A stretch of DNA of 18,995 nt from an uncultured Leucothrix sp. Its GTDB lineage: Bacteria; Pseudomonadota; Gammaproteobacteria; Thiotrichales; Thiotrichaceae. The stretch is taken from positions 1 through 18,995 of the forward strand of contig CALAJG010000223.1 of assembly GCA_937923375.1 (NCBI GenBank), written 5' to 3'. Under the pieces are notes generated by a model that saw only the letters and a list, made by a program, of their open reading frames with translations, made no database searches and was not told the origin of the DNA. How positions within the stretch are numbered: position 1 is the first letter of the stretch; each line of letters begins with the position of its first letter. Of the stretch, positions 7,134-15,291 are shown in pieces. Made by a program: the position numbers and the translations under genes.

Positions 7134-9077
7134 ATGTCTGACAAAACCTTTCCGGTTTCAGCTGAATTTGCGGCCAATGCGAACATCAATAAAGCTCAGT
7201 ATGAGGCAATGTATGCCCGTTCTATAGAAGATCCAGAAAGTTTCTGGGAAGAGCAGGCAAACAAGTATGTAACATGGTTTGAGCCATGGACAAAGACACT
7301 CGATTGGAGTTTTGATCAGGCAAATTTACATATCAACTGGTTTACCGACGCCAAGCTGAATGTTTCCTATAACTGTATTGATCGTCACCTTGAAACGCGC
7401 GGAGATCAGGTTGCAATTATTTGGGAAGGTGATAATCCTGATGAAAGTCGCAACATCACTTATAGAGAACTCCACGAAGAAGTTTGCCGATTAGCCAATG
7501 TGTTAAAGTCCAGAGGTGTTAAAAAAGGCGACCGGGTATCACTTTATATGCCGATGGTTCCTGAAGCTGCCTTTGCTATGTTGGCCTGCACCCGAATTGG
7601 TGCAATTCATTCGATAGTTTTTGGTGGCTTTTCACCAGAAGCACTAGCAAGCAGAATTAAGGATTCAGATTGCCAGGTTGTCATTACTGCTGATCAATCA
7701 ATGCGTGGTGGCAAAACCGTGCCGCTAAAAGCTAATGCTGACATTGCATTGCAAGCCTGTCCAAACGTCCACACTTGCCTTGTTGTAAAACGCGGTGGTG
7801 ACCCTATCGATTGGGTGGATGGCCGTGATGTTTGGTATAACGAAGCGACTGCCGCAGCCAGCCAAGAATGCGATCCTGAGATTATGGATTCTGAAGATCC
7901 GATGTTCATCCTCTATACTTCGGGATCTACCGGTACACCTAAAGGTGTTCAACACAGCACGGGTGGCTATCTGCTACAGGCAGCCATGACGCATGAAGCG
8001 GTGTTTGACTACAAAGAAGGAGAAGTATATTGGTGTACCGCCGACGTTGGTTGGGTAACAGGCCACACTTATATCGTCTACGGCCCGCTGGCTAACGGCG
8101 CTACCACATTAATGTTTGAAGGCATCCCCACTTACCCTGATATCTCACGCTTCTGGCAGGTTGTAGACAAGCACAATGTTAGTATCTTTTATACTGCGCC
8201 TACGGCTATTCGTTCGTTAATGGGTGCGGGTAACGAACCTGTTGAGAAAACATCCCGTAAGAGCCTGCGTATTCTTGGCACTGTCGGTGAACCTATTAAT
8301 CCTGAGGCATGGGAGTGGTACCACAGTGTTGTCGGCAATAGTAAATGTCCTATTGTCGATACTTGGTGGCAGACAGAAACCGGCGCGCACATGATGACAC
8401 CGCTACCAGGCGTAAATGACCTTAAGCCGGGTTCTGCTATGCAGCCATTTTTTGGTGTAAGCCCACTGTTACTAGACGATGAAGGTAATGTCGTTGAGGG
8501 TAATCCAGCCTCTGGTAATCTAGCAATCGACAAACCCTGGCCATCTATGTTGCGCACGGTTTACGGTGACCACAAACGTTTTTATGAAACCTACTTTGCA
8601 ATGTTTAAAGGTTATTACTTTACCGGTGATGGCGCTAGGCGTGACGAAGACGGCCACTATTGGATCACTGGGCGTGTAGATGACGTTTTAAATATATCAG
8701 GGCACCGTTTAGGCACTGCAGAAATTGAAGCAGCACTCGGTTTGCATGACAAAGTCGCTGAAGCTGCGGTAGTTGGTTACCCTCATGATATAACAGGTCA
8801 AGGAATATATGCCTATGTCACATTGATGGTCGGTGAAACTGGTAGCGATGAGCTGAAAGATGATCTTGTCAAACTGGTGCGTTCAGAAATCGGTCCTATC
8901 GCTAAAGTTAATATAATTCAGTGGGCACCTGGTCTACCTAAAACCCGCTCAGGGAAAATCATGCGTCGCATCTTAAGAAAAGTTGCCGTAAATGAAATTG
9001 ATAGCTTGGGTGACACCTCCACATTAGCCGATCCTTCAGTAGTTGATGAGTTGATTAAGAACCGCATCGATACCTAG
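7134..9077 (+). CDS. acs: Acetyl-CoA synthetase (AMP-forming)
   Basis: Converts acetate, ATP and CoA to acetyl-CoA, AMP and PPi in the cytosol, allowing growth on or recovery of acetate. The 647-residue length matches the family (about 650). Visible motifs: the ATP/AMP-binding P-loop YTSGSTGTPKG at 261-271; DTWWQTETG at 409-417, where W412 corresponds to the Trp that limits the acyl pocket to acetate; TGD at 497-499; the hinge and A8 region GRVDDVLNISGHRLGTAEIE at 513-532; and PKTRSGKIMRR at 602-612, where K608 is the catalytic Lys known to be regulated by acetylation in Salmonella Acs. GGAG at 7120-7123 lies ten bases before the ATG at 7134; nearby ATGs at 7118 and 7126 are out of frame. It stands alone, with its own leader and a strong terminator, downstream of the pilus operon. 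The pocket Trp argues against a propionyl- or butyryl-CoA synthetase. Confidence 0.97.
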   Translation: MSDKTFPVSAEFAANANINKAQYEAMYARSIEDPESFWEEQANKYVTWFEPWTKTLDWSFDQANLHINWFTDAKLNVSYNCIDRHLETRGDQVAIIWEGDNPDESRNITYRELHEEVCRLANVLKSRGVKKGDRVSLYMPMVPEAAFAMLACTRIGAIHSIVFGGFSPEALASRIKDSDCQVVITADQSMRGGKTVPLKANADIALQACPNVHTCLVVKRGGDPIDWVDGRDVWYNEATAAASQECDPEIMDSEDPMFILYTSGSTGTPKGVQHSTGGYLLQAAMTHEAVFDYKEGEVYWCTADVGWVTGHTYIVYGPLANGATTLMFEGIPTYPDISRFWQVVDKHNVSIFYTAPTAIRSLMGAGNEPVEKTSRKSLRILGTVGEPINPEAWEWYHSVVGNSKCPIVDTWWQTETGAHMMTPLPGVNDLKPGSAMQPFFGVSPLLLDDEGNVVEGNPASGNLAIDKPWPSMLRTVYGDHKRFYETYFAMFKGYYFTGDGARRDEDGHYWITGRVDDVLNISGHRLGTAEIEAALGLHDKVAEAAVVGYPHDITGQGIYAYVTLMVGETGSDELKDDLVKLVRSEIGPIAKVNIIQWAPGLPKTRSGKIMRRILRKVAVNEIDSLGDTSTLADPSVVDELIKNRIDT

Positions 9078-9118
9078 GTGATATAAGATCCGAATTAACG
9101 GATAAACTACAGCAAATG

Positions 9119-9153
9119 AAGGCTAGACGTTATGTCTGGCCTTTTTTATTTTT
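9119..9153 (+). terminator. Intrinsic terminator of acs
   Basis: GGCTAGAC at 9121-9128 pairs with GTCTGGCC at 9134-9141 (one G-T pair, 5-base loop), extended by AA/TT, and is followed by a T-rich tract to 9153. It starts about 40 bases after the acs stop and is a textbook factor-independent terminator. Confidence 0.88.
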
Positions 9154-9205
9154 AGATAACTTTGATATTATTAGTCATCTTTCTCTACCCCCTTTGCATC
9201 AAGTT

Positions 9206-10324
9206 ATGCTTAAACATTTGCTGAACATTACTATCTGGACAATTGTATTACTGGTCGTTCTATTTATTGGTAAACCCTACATAAAAGGCTGGCTTTTAGA
9301 AAATGAAGCACCTACCAGAACTATCACCGAGCGCGGAGATTATTTGTCCGACGAACGCAATACAATAAATATATTTCAGCGTACTAGCCCATCTGTCGTT
9401 TTTATTAGCACAACGGACAAACGAATTAACCCTTGGAACCGAACTGTTAGCGAGATACCAAGTGGTACAGGATCCGGATTCATCTGGGATAATAAAGGCC
9501 ATGTGGTAACCAATTTTCATGTCATCAAAAATTCCTCCTCAGCGACAGTGAGGCTTTCTGATCAAAGAACCTATCCGGCAACGTTAGTAGGCGCAAGTCC
9601 ACGCCATGACTTAGCAGTCCTAAAAATAAATATTCCAATTGACCGCCCCGCTCCAGTACCCATCGGCAGCAGCAAAGATTTATTGGTAGGGCAAAAGGTC
9701 TATGCCATTGGTAATCCGTTTGGACTCGATTACACCCTAACAACAGGGATAATCTCGGCACTAGGCCGATCAATTGACAGCGATGCCGGTGGCAGAATAG
9801 AAAACCTGGTACAAACCGATGCCGCGATCAATCCCGGAAACTCTGGTGGACCATTAATCGACAGCGCAGGCCGATTGATTGGCATTAATACAGCGATTTT
9901 TAGTCCTTCGGGTTCATCCTCAGGGATTGGTTTTGCTATTCCCGTGGATAATGTTAATCGGGTAATTCCACAGCTGATTGCCTCTGGTCGCTATACCCGG
10001 CCAATCCTCGGTGTTCAATTAGACGAACGTTATAACAATGCACTGAAAAGTCGCTACAACATAAATGGCGTAGTGGTACTGGCAGTTACTAACAATAGTG
10101 GTGCCGAACGTGCGGGGCTAATTGGAATAAAGTCACAAGATAATCGTGGTTCTTTAGGCGATATCATTCAAAAAATCAACGGCCGTCAGGTCAATACCGT
10201 TGAGGATTTTTTTGATGTGCTTGATGAATACAACGTGGGAGACGAGGTAGAGCTTACTTTGTTAAGAGGTAACGCAGAAGTGAAAGTCAAGGTGCCCTTG
10301 ACATCACCTGATAATTACAGATAA
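9206..10324 (+). CDS. Membrane-anchored trypsin-like serine protease with one PDZ domain (S1C/HtrA family)
   Basis: HtrA-type endoprotease of 372 residues from the ATG at 9206. An N-terminal hydrophobic anchor (about residues 6-23) should place the rest in the periplasm. The catalytic triad is complete: H105 (TNFHVI), D135 (RHDLAVLKI) and S213 (GNSGGPL). A single PDZ domain follows at about 263-367, as in DegS/AlgW, and there is no second PDZ as in DegP. However, the core (GQKVYAIGNPFGLDYTLTTG, then AINPGNSGGPL, SPSGSSSGIGFAIPVD and RPILGVQ) reads more like Deg1/HhoA of plants and cyanobacteria than like E. coli DegS. A likely role is degradation of misfolded envelope proteins. The frame is open from an ATG at 9116, but that ATG and the next codons lie inside the acs terminator, so 9206 is preferred although no clear ribosome binding site precedes it. 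The 3' end overlaps the convergent gene by 21 bp. Confidence 0.88.
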   Translation: MLKHLLNITIWTIVLLVVLFIGKPYIKGWLLENEAPTRTITERGDYLSDERNTINIFQRTSPSVVFISTTDKRINPWNRTVSEIPSGTGSGFIWDNKGHVVTNFHVIKNSSSATVRLSDQRTYPATLVGASPRHDLAVLKINIPIDRPAPVPIGSSKDLLVGQKVYAIGNPFGLDYTLTTGIISALGRSIDSDAGGRIENLVQTDAAINPGNSGGPLIDSAGRLIGINTAIFSPSGSSSGIGFAIPVDNVNRVIPQLIASGRYTRPILGVQLDERYNNALKSRYNINGVVVLAVTNNSGAERAGLIGIKSQDNRGSLGDIIQKINGRQVNTVEDFFDVLDEYNVGDEVELTLLRGNAEVKVKVPLTSPDNYR

Positions 10325-13300
10325 CTGCCCAGTTTGCAGATCAGGAGTCACTACAATTACTTTCATTTGTACTTGCTTGCCTCTGAAAATTTCTGGCAAG
10401 CTTATATCCAATCCCCCGTCTTTATCTAAAAATGCCTCTACAAAGCGGCTTTTTAAGCGGTGATAGCCCCGGTAACTTGAGCCTGAAATATCGTTATCTA
10501 CTCCATCAGAGATTCCTGAGCTAAGCTCATTTAATACAGCATCTAAATTTTTAGGTGGATAGCTTTCCCTTAACGCAGGAATAACGAACTCAGCACGACC
10601 GGTATTAAGTGGGTCATTTCCTTTAGCGCTAAATTTGATATGTGGTAATTTAACTTCGTCACTGAAGACCTTAGGAATATGTTTCGGCTCTGAAAAATAT
10701 TCGGAATAACGCTTTCCACTGCTATTCAAACGCATCACAGAGGAACGTGATTGCCAATAAAGTGGATGCAGGTTAACAAGGTTGTGTCCATGAAAGCCCT
10801 CTGGCACCTCTAAAAAAAATAATAGTGCTTTAGATTTATTTGAGTTTGCTACTACTTCCCCCTCATCATCTAACACTTTCAGACGTAGTAGAGCTTGCTC
10901 TGACCTATGATTCTCGGATACTGAAACTGCTAATTGTTTCTTTGTCCACGGTACCTCAATATTAATTTCACGATGAGCTATACCCTCATTGCTCACCCAC
11001 TCCAGTAAAAAGTGCACCCCCCCCTGATGTTTTGTATTTATGGGAAACGATAACAAATGAATGCCCGGAGATAACATCTGATTGGCAAGTTGCTTGTTAT
11101 CGCGGCTTATTGTTAATCTAGACCACTGTTTGTTGCCGTTTCCTGCCAATAATCTAAGCGTCGTATTGTTTACATCAAACTCTGTTGTTTCTGTCAAAAG
11201 CACACTTGGTAACTTTAAATTATTACTTACCCAAGCTTTAGCGATGATGAAATCAAATTCAAATGCAGCTTGCTTCGCCTTGTTTTTAGGTACTACCCTA
11301 AGTCGGTAAAGCCCTGAATCGAGTAGATTCAGGGCTAACTTGGCCCTTCCATTGGTTGCATGAGACACCGTACCAACCTGTTTTAAAACACCGCGCATCC
11401 AGTCATTTAACTTAGAAGGCAAACGTTCATAGATATACCAATCGCTTTCGCCGGTTTGCCCTATTGAGTGAATGTTATTCCTTTGGAGATTAATGGTGTT
11501 TGCTTCACCTTCAACAAAAAAACTCTGCGCATTTAACACCGAATAGTATGATTTTCTATCGTGGTGAAACAACGGCTGTTTCACCAGCACTTTTTTAAAG
11601 TACTTATCATGACACTTCACATACAAAGTAAAATTATGTTTCAGTTGATATGTCTTATCTTCACCTAAGATTAATTGTGTCTCGAAGCTGAAACGTCCAG
11701 ATTTATCTGGTGAAGTGCTTCCACGATCAATTTCCAGATAAGAGTGCAACGCGCCGTTAAGTTTTGTACTCGAGCGCTTCAATGACCAATGAATGGTATT
11801 TTTCTCTGAGGCTTGCTGATGACAACCCCGAGCAGTACCTTGCACTGAGAAAAACTCTCCCTGATTGTAATAATCACTAGGTGGCAGTAATTTAATAGAA
11901 GGCAGTTTACTAACAGGAGCCTTCCTACCTAACTGAGTAAGCATACGGATTACTTTTTGCCCTCCCCAGCTTGCCTCCAACCGAAATACTTGACCCGATG
12001 ATAACTTGGGATAACTTTTTCTTGACAATTTTATGGACCCGGATGCAGTGCCACTCGCATCTGTTACATAGCGCTTTGTAAGTAACAATTTGTTGTTTTG
12101 ATCAAACAGGCGTAGCTGGCCTTTTTGTCCCGTATTTGCTCTTAAATCGGGAATGCTCTCAGACGCTTCTGCACGGCTAATTGTGCTCCAAAAAAGTGTA
12201 TCCCCAACTGTATAGGTATCTTTATCCGTAACAAGCACTGATTTTGCCCGTCGTTGTGACCAGGACGCCTCATCTTTTATCGGTAACAAGGCAGGAACAT
12301 CGATAGTTGATGTATCGTTACCCTGACCTACTCTGATTCTAAAATAGTCAGCATCGGATTGGCGCCGCAGAATTGCATTACCCTTTCGGTCTGTTTTCAC
12401 AGTCGATAAAACCTTTTCAGTTCCATCTTCGACCTTTAACAAATCAACCGGGACGTTGTATCGCGGCAAACCATTCCCATATCGATAAACAGAGACATTA
12501 AATTCATTGTTAAAGTAACTAACACTTGCGACATATCGAGTGAACTGCATACTCAGGAACTGGATATCAGAAGTAGCTTCCTGGAAATCCTCATTTGGCG
12601 AAGCTGCAACCAACCATTGACCATATGCATCTATTGCTGGTGTGTGTTGTATGCTCTGTTTGCGTAAGTCAAAGCGGTCGAGTAGCGTAGCCGACCATGC
12701 TTTATCGGGTTTTTGCGACAGTAATTTGCTTAAGTCGTTTGGCAAAGTGGGGGCAGGCTGAGTTGTCTTCCAAGCCTTAAAGTATAGCTTTTGTAAATTT
12801 CTAAACTGTATACCAATTGAGGGTTGATTCAAATCAGCCGTCTGAGTTCCGATAATCGTGTACTCACTCACCTCTAACTCGTTGATTAACTGCCGACTTC
12901 TAATTGAGCCGAGAGACTCGGGGTGAATGATACTCGCTTGTACAGCTAAATCATGAATAGGTGTGAGTGGCTGTCTGTTTTTAAGCAGTTTCTGTTGCAA
13001 TAACGCCAATTGAAATTGACCCATTGTCCACCAAGGGTATTGTGTACCTAGTTCACGCAGCTGATCGCTCAGGTAGTGGCTCAGCTGCACAATGCCTTTT
13101 TTATCGTCAAAATAGCGGGTCAAAAGCTTTGTATAAAATCGTTTAACCTCAAAAACTTCTTCCTGATTGCCAAATTGCAAATGTTTACTAATCAGTTGCT
13201 GACTCAGTTTTTTTACACGCAGTAATGGATGCTTTAGTGTTAAATTTTCCAGTTTACTAAAGTTGAGTAACCCAGATAATTTTATTAAGCTAAGCGACTG

Positions 13301-13927
13301 CTTTTGTTGACTCGTCCAAAAAGTATCATCCGCCAGAAAATGTAGCCAGTAAGCAGCGACTACATCGGACAAGTATCTTCTAACGGTTACGGGGTAGTCC
13401 CCTTGTGTTAGATAGGTTTCAGCCTGCTGCGTACTAAAGTTATTTCTATAAGCAATCTCGTAAGCGAGTTGATAATGGTAACTAATCTTATCAATTAAGT
13501 TTATTCCATTATGCTTATCTTTTGCTTTATCTGTTAACTCCTTAATGCTTTGATTCTGGAAAGACTTTGCACTTTGAAGGTAATAAGCTTCATATTCTCT
13601 GGCCAATGCTAAATTTAATATGGCATGTGGCAACTTTGCTTCAGGCCACTGATTGTAAAGCAAATAGTTGATTGCTGAACCCTGTTGATGCACAGCAGCC
13701 CTGAGTTTAGCCCCGCGCAACAAAGAAAGCGTCCATTCCTTGTCATCTTGCTTTTCACGCGAGATCCCTAGATGAGTATCCAGTTTTTCAATGGCTGTGA
13801 CGTATTGGCCGTTTTCAAAAAGTGTTTCAAAATTTTGCCAATCAAAATTTGCGTGTGCAGTAACAATACCCATTGCATAAACTAGCAAAACGCATACCAC
13901 TCTTCGGAGAGAATGAATCAGACTCAT
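10304..13927 (-). CDS. Secreted alpha-2-macroglobulin-like protein lacking the thioester half
   Basis: A 1207-residue exported protein. A Sec signal peptide with cleavage after AHA (residue 26) precedes an alpha-helical, TPR-like region (about 27-455). Beta-rich segments follow that look like macroglobulin (MG) domains: about 458-545; about 562-662 (VLVTDKDTYTVGDTLFW is the usual MG2 entry); about 672-785, with C702 and C772 perhaps disulfide-bonded; about 795-895; and 905-995. The end (about 1150-1207, RFVEAFLDKDGGLDISLP...GQLSVIIR) resembles the strand-rich A2M segment that in full-length family members comes just before the thioester domain. No CxEQ thioester motif and no receptor-binding part are present; family members are usually 1500-1900 residues. 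Helical N-termini of this kind are known from large Bacteroidetes-type A2M proteins. Family members trap attacking proteases; without a thioester any trap must be non-covalent. It begins downstream of a terminator, so it should have its own promoter. Family placement is from pattern recognition only. Confidence 0.72.
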   Translation of the reverse strand: MSLIHSLRRVVCVLLVYAMGIVTAHANFDWQNFETLFENGQYVTAIEKLDTHLGISREKQDDKEWTLSLLRGAKLRAAVHQQGSAINYLLYNQWPEAKLPHAILNLALAREYEAYYLQSAKSFQNQSIKELTDKAKDKHNGINLIDKISYHYQLAYEIAYRNNFSTQQAETYLTQGDYPVTVRRYLSDVVAAYWLHFLADDTFWTSQQKQSLSLIKLSGLLNFSKLENLTLKHPLLRVKKLSQQLISKHLQFGNQEEVFEVKRFYTKLLTRYFDDKKGIVQLSHYLSDQLRELGTQYPWWTMGQFQLALLQQKLLKNRQPLTPIHDLAVQASIIHPESLGSIRSRQLINELEVSEYTIIGTQTADLNQPSIGIQFRNLQKLYFKAWKTTQPAPTLPNDLSKLLSQKPDKAWSATLLDRFDLRKQSIQHTPAIDAYGQWLVAASPNEDFQEATSDIQFLSMQFTRYVASVSYFNNEFNVSVYRYGNGLPRYNVPVDLLKVEDGTEKVLSTVKTDRKGNAILRRQSDADYFRIRVGQGNDTSTIDVPALLPIKDEASWSQRRAKSVLVTDKDTYTVGDTLFWSTISRAEASESIPDLRANTGQKGQLRLFDQNNKLLLTKRYVTDASGTASGSIKLSRKSYPKLSSGQVFRLEASWGGQKVIRMLTQLGRKAPVSKLPSIKLLPPSDYYNQGEFFSVQGTARGCHQQASEKNTIHWSLKRSSTKLNGALHSYLEIDRGSTSPDKSGRFSFETQLILGEDKTYQLKHNFTLYVKCHDKYFKKVLVKQPLFHHDRKSYYSVLNAQSFFVEGEANTINLQRNNIHSIGQTGESDWYIYERLPSKLNDWMRGVLKQVGTVSHATNGRAKLALNLLDSGLYRLRVVPKNKAKQAAFEFDFIIAKAWVSNNLKLPSVLLTETTEFDVNNTTLRLLAGNGNKQWSRLTISRDNKQLANQMLSPGIHLLSFPINTKHQGGVHFLLEWVSNEGIAHREINIEVPWTKKQLAVSVSENHRSEQALLRLKVLDDEGEVVANSNKSKALLFFLEVPEGFHGHNLVNLHPLYWQSRSSVMRLNSSGKRYSEYFSEPKHIPKVFSDEVKLPHIKFSAKGNDPLNTGRAEFVIPALRESYPPKNLDAVLNELSSGISDGVDNDISGSSYRGYHRLKSRFVEAFLDKDGGLDISLPEIFRGKQVQMKVIVVTPDLQTGQLSVIIR

Positions 13928-14002
13928 AGGTTCCGGAGCTTCTAACTTAACTTGTTCTTATATGTAACACAGGGATTAGATTAGGCTCATTTCTCTTGCA
14001 TA

Positions 14003-14047
14003 TAAAAAGAAATAAAAAAGCCGCTGTAAAAATTATCCACAGCGGCT
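14003..14047 (-). terminator. Intrinsic terminator of the 184-residue lipoprotein gene
   Basis: AGCCGCTGT at 14019-14027 pairs perfectly with ACAGCGGCT at 14039-14047 (11-base loop). Read on the minus strand, the stem is followed by a T-rich tract (complement of 14003-14018). It separates the lipoprotein gene from the macroglobulin-like gene. Confidence 0.87.
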
Positions 14048-14071
14048 GATTATCGCGGTTGCTTTATAGCA

Positions 14072-14626
14072 TTAACATGGCTTTTTACCTGGCGTGCCGC
14101 AATCACCACCGCCGTTATTGCCACCATTGTTATTATCGTCGTCGTCATCTTTCACAGCATTGTAGATCAAACCACCGATCAACAATGCACCGGCCACCTT
14201 AACCAAGGCTGAACCACCGCTGCCACCAGAAGCCGCTACGGCCCCTGTGCCAACGCTTACTCCCGTATTAATACCCGTGCTTACACCAGCATTCAGACCA
14301 GCGCCAACCATAGTATTACGTCCAGCTGCTACACCCGCGTCGACGGTGTAACCATATCCAGCTGTATACCCATTATGTGTATGTCCTGCAGCCCCTGAAT
14401 GAGAGTGTCTTACCGCTGCGCCATTGCTAACACGATTACCATGTACATGAGCCGCTGAATGTTGACCGGCACCACAAGCAGCACAGTTTGTTTGAGCCTG
14501 ATTGATGTAAGAAGCGTGAGTTGCTCTCACACTGTTATGAGACGAATGGCCTGAGTTAGTACTTGAGCAACCAGCAGCAAACAACAACGCGGACATCGTT
14601 AAAATTGTAGGAACGACCTTATTCAT
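14072..14626 (-). CDS. Small His/Gly-rich lipoprotein with CxxC and poly-Asp motifs, unknown function
   Basis: A 184-residue predicted lipoprotein: hydrophobic signal followed by lipobox FAAGC with lipidated C20. The mature part has a Ser/His-rich region (ten His between 27 and 84), a CAAC motif at 48-51, a Gly/Val-rich stretch at about 98-135 with an eight-residue near-repeat (GLNAGVST, GINTGVSV), a glycine-rich hydrophobic segment at about 139-158 (AGALLIGGLIYNAV), five Asp at 160-164, and an Asn/Gly tail ending in Cys (C176, C184). His clusters plus CxxC suggest metal or redox binding; the hydrophobic segment recalls glycine-zipper lipoproteins. Both are inference, and the family is not recognised. 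It is a paralogue of the 95-residue lipoprotein upstream. The ribosome binding site AAGGAGAT, five bases before the ATG, is near-ideal and suggests high expression. Confidence 0.8.
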   Translation of the reverse strand: MNKVVPTILTMSALLFAAGCSSTNSGHSSHNSVRATHASYINQAQTNCAACGAGQHSAAHVHGNRVSNGAAVRHSHSGAAGHTHNGYTAGYGYTVDAGVAAGRNTMVGAGLNAGVSTGINTGVSVGTGAVAASGGSGGSALVKVAGALLIGGLIYNAVKDDDDDNNNGGNNGGGDCGTPGKKPC

Positions 14627-14746
14627 TGTATCTCCTTTAAGAGCATGTGCAATTTATTATTTAAAAACAAATCAGTCAGGCCGAAACCAGCAGAGTATCT
14701 CGGGAAAAACTGATCCCTAAGAATGTTGGCCAACTTGGGGAGATCA

Positions 14747-14787
14747 AACAATCAGCGTTAAGACTAGCGGTATAGTTTCTGGGATAG
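14747..14787. repeat. Upstream element, copy 1 (shared by the two lipoprotein genes)
   Basis: This 41-base block, 121-161 bases upstream of the 184-residue lipoprotein start, matches 15292-15332 at about 30 of 41 positions by eye. Both copies begin AACAATCAG and contain AGCGGTA. It ends shortly before the terminator of the other lipoprotein gene, so it may be part of an extended regulatory region. Confidence 0.6.
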
Positions 14788-14803
14788 CCTACTTTACAAG
14801 CAG

Positions 14804-14827
14804 AAAAAAAGCCCGGAACCGGGCTTT
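14804..14827 (-). terminator. Intrinsic terminator of the 95-residue lipoprotein gene
   Basis: A compact GC-rich hairpin: AAAGCCCG at 14808-14815 pairs with CGGGCTTT at 14820-14827 around a four-base loop. On the minus strand a run of seven T follows (complement of 14804-14810). It stops transcription between the two lipoprotein genes; the flanking A and T runs could let it work weakly in the other direction too. Confidence 0.87.
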
Positions 14828-14886
14828 AATATTATTAACTTTATAAACTTTTTTAACAATGAATAGCTAAATCATTGTTTTATTTA

Positions 14887-15174
14887 TTATTTACTATGAC
14901 TACCAGAATCATCATCGTCATCAAGTGCGTTTATAAGCAAACCACCCACTAACAGAGCACCAGCAATTGTGGCAACACCACCGAAGCCAGAGGCACCTGA
15001 ACGCTGGCCATTGTGACCATGCTTAACTGCATAGCTGCCTGGTCCACACGTAGGACAACTATTTCCATAGGCACTGTATCCATCATGGCTGGATCGACTT
15101 GATCCCGAACTTGAACAACCGGATAAAACTAGAATTGACGACATAGCCAACGTTGTAAGAACAGCCTTGTTCAT
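14887..15174 (-). CDS. Small lipoprotein with CxxC and poly-Asp motifs, unknown function (paralogue)
   Basis: A 95-residue predicted lipoprotein with lipobox LVLSGC (C20). The parts follow the same order as in the neighbouring 184-residue protein: near-identical signal (MNKxVxTxLxMS), Ser-rich region, CPTC at 40-43 followed by Gly-Pro-Gly, a short His/Gly region, a glycine-rich hydrophobic segment at about 66-84 (AGALLVGGLLINAL) and five Asp at 85-89. It lacks the long Gly/Val-repeat insertion of the larger paralogue. The ribosome binding site and start context (AAGGAGATACAATGAACAA) are identical in both genes. Its own promoter and terminator make it a separate transcription unit. No function is recognised; an envelope metal- or thiol-related role is speculation. 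Confidence 0.8.
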   Translation of the reverse strand: MNKAVLTTLAMSSILVLSGCSSSGSSRSSHDGYSAYGNSCPTCGPGSYAVKHGHNGQRSGASGFGGVATIAGALLVGGLLINALDDDDDSGSHSK

Positions 15175-15205
15175 TGTATCTCCTTAGAATTTTTCTAGTG
15201 CTATT

Positions 15206-15233
15206 TTTATATTAGGAACAAATAGAAGTTCAA
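15206..15233 (-). promoter_or_regulatory. Sigma-70-like promoter of the 95-residue lipoprotein gene
   Basis: On the minus strand TTGAAC (15228-15233) and TATAAA (15206-15211) are separated by 16 bp, about 30 bases upstream of the start codon. This is the best sigma-70 match in the window. The equivalent place upstream of the larger paralogue has only a weak AT-rich -10-like stretch. Confidence 0.55.
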
Positions 15234-15291
15234 CACTGAAAATAACTCAGTATCGATCAACCACCTGATGATGAAGTTAGAAAATTATGGC

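Noticed and set aside
9116..9205. Protease start at the upstream ATG
   Set aside because: The first codons form the acs terminator hairpin and T-tract; the ATG at 9206 places the membrane anchor at the N-terminus as expected for the family.
10304..10330. Frameshift or premature stop cutting the macroglobulin-like gene
   Set aside because: Beyond the stop, the DNA is the conserved coding end of the protease gene on the other strand, so no lost C-terminal half can be read there.
11813..11824. CHQQ (residues 702-705 of the macroglobulin-like protein) as a thioester
   Set aside because: The Cys-x-x-Gln spacing is right, but the site lies in a mid-protein MG-like domain, lacks the CGEQ-type context, and C702 is more likely paired with C772.
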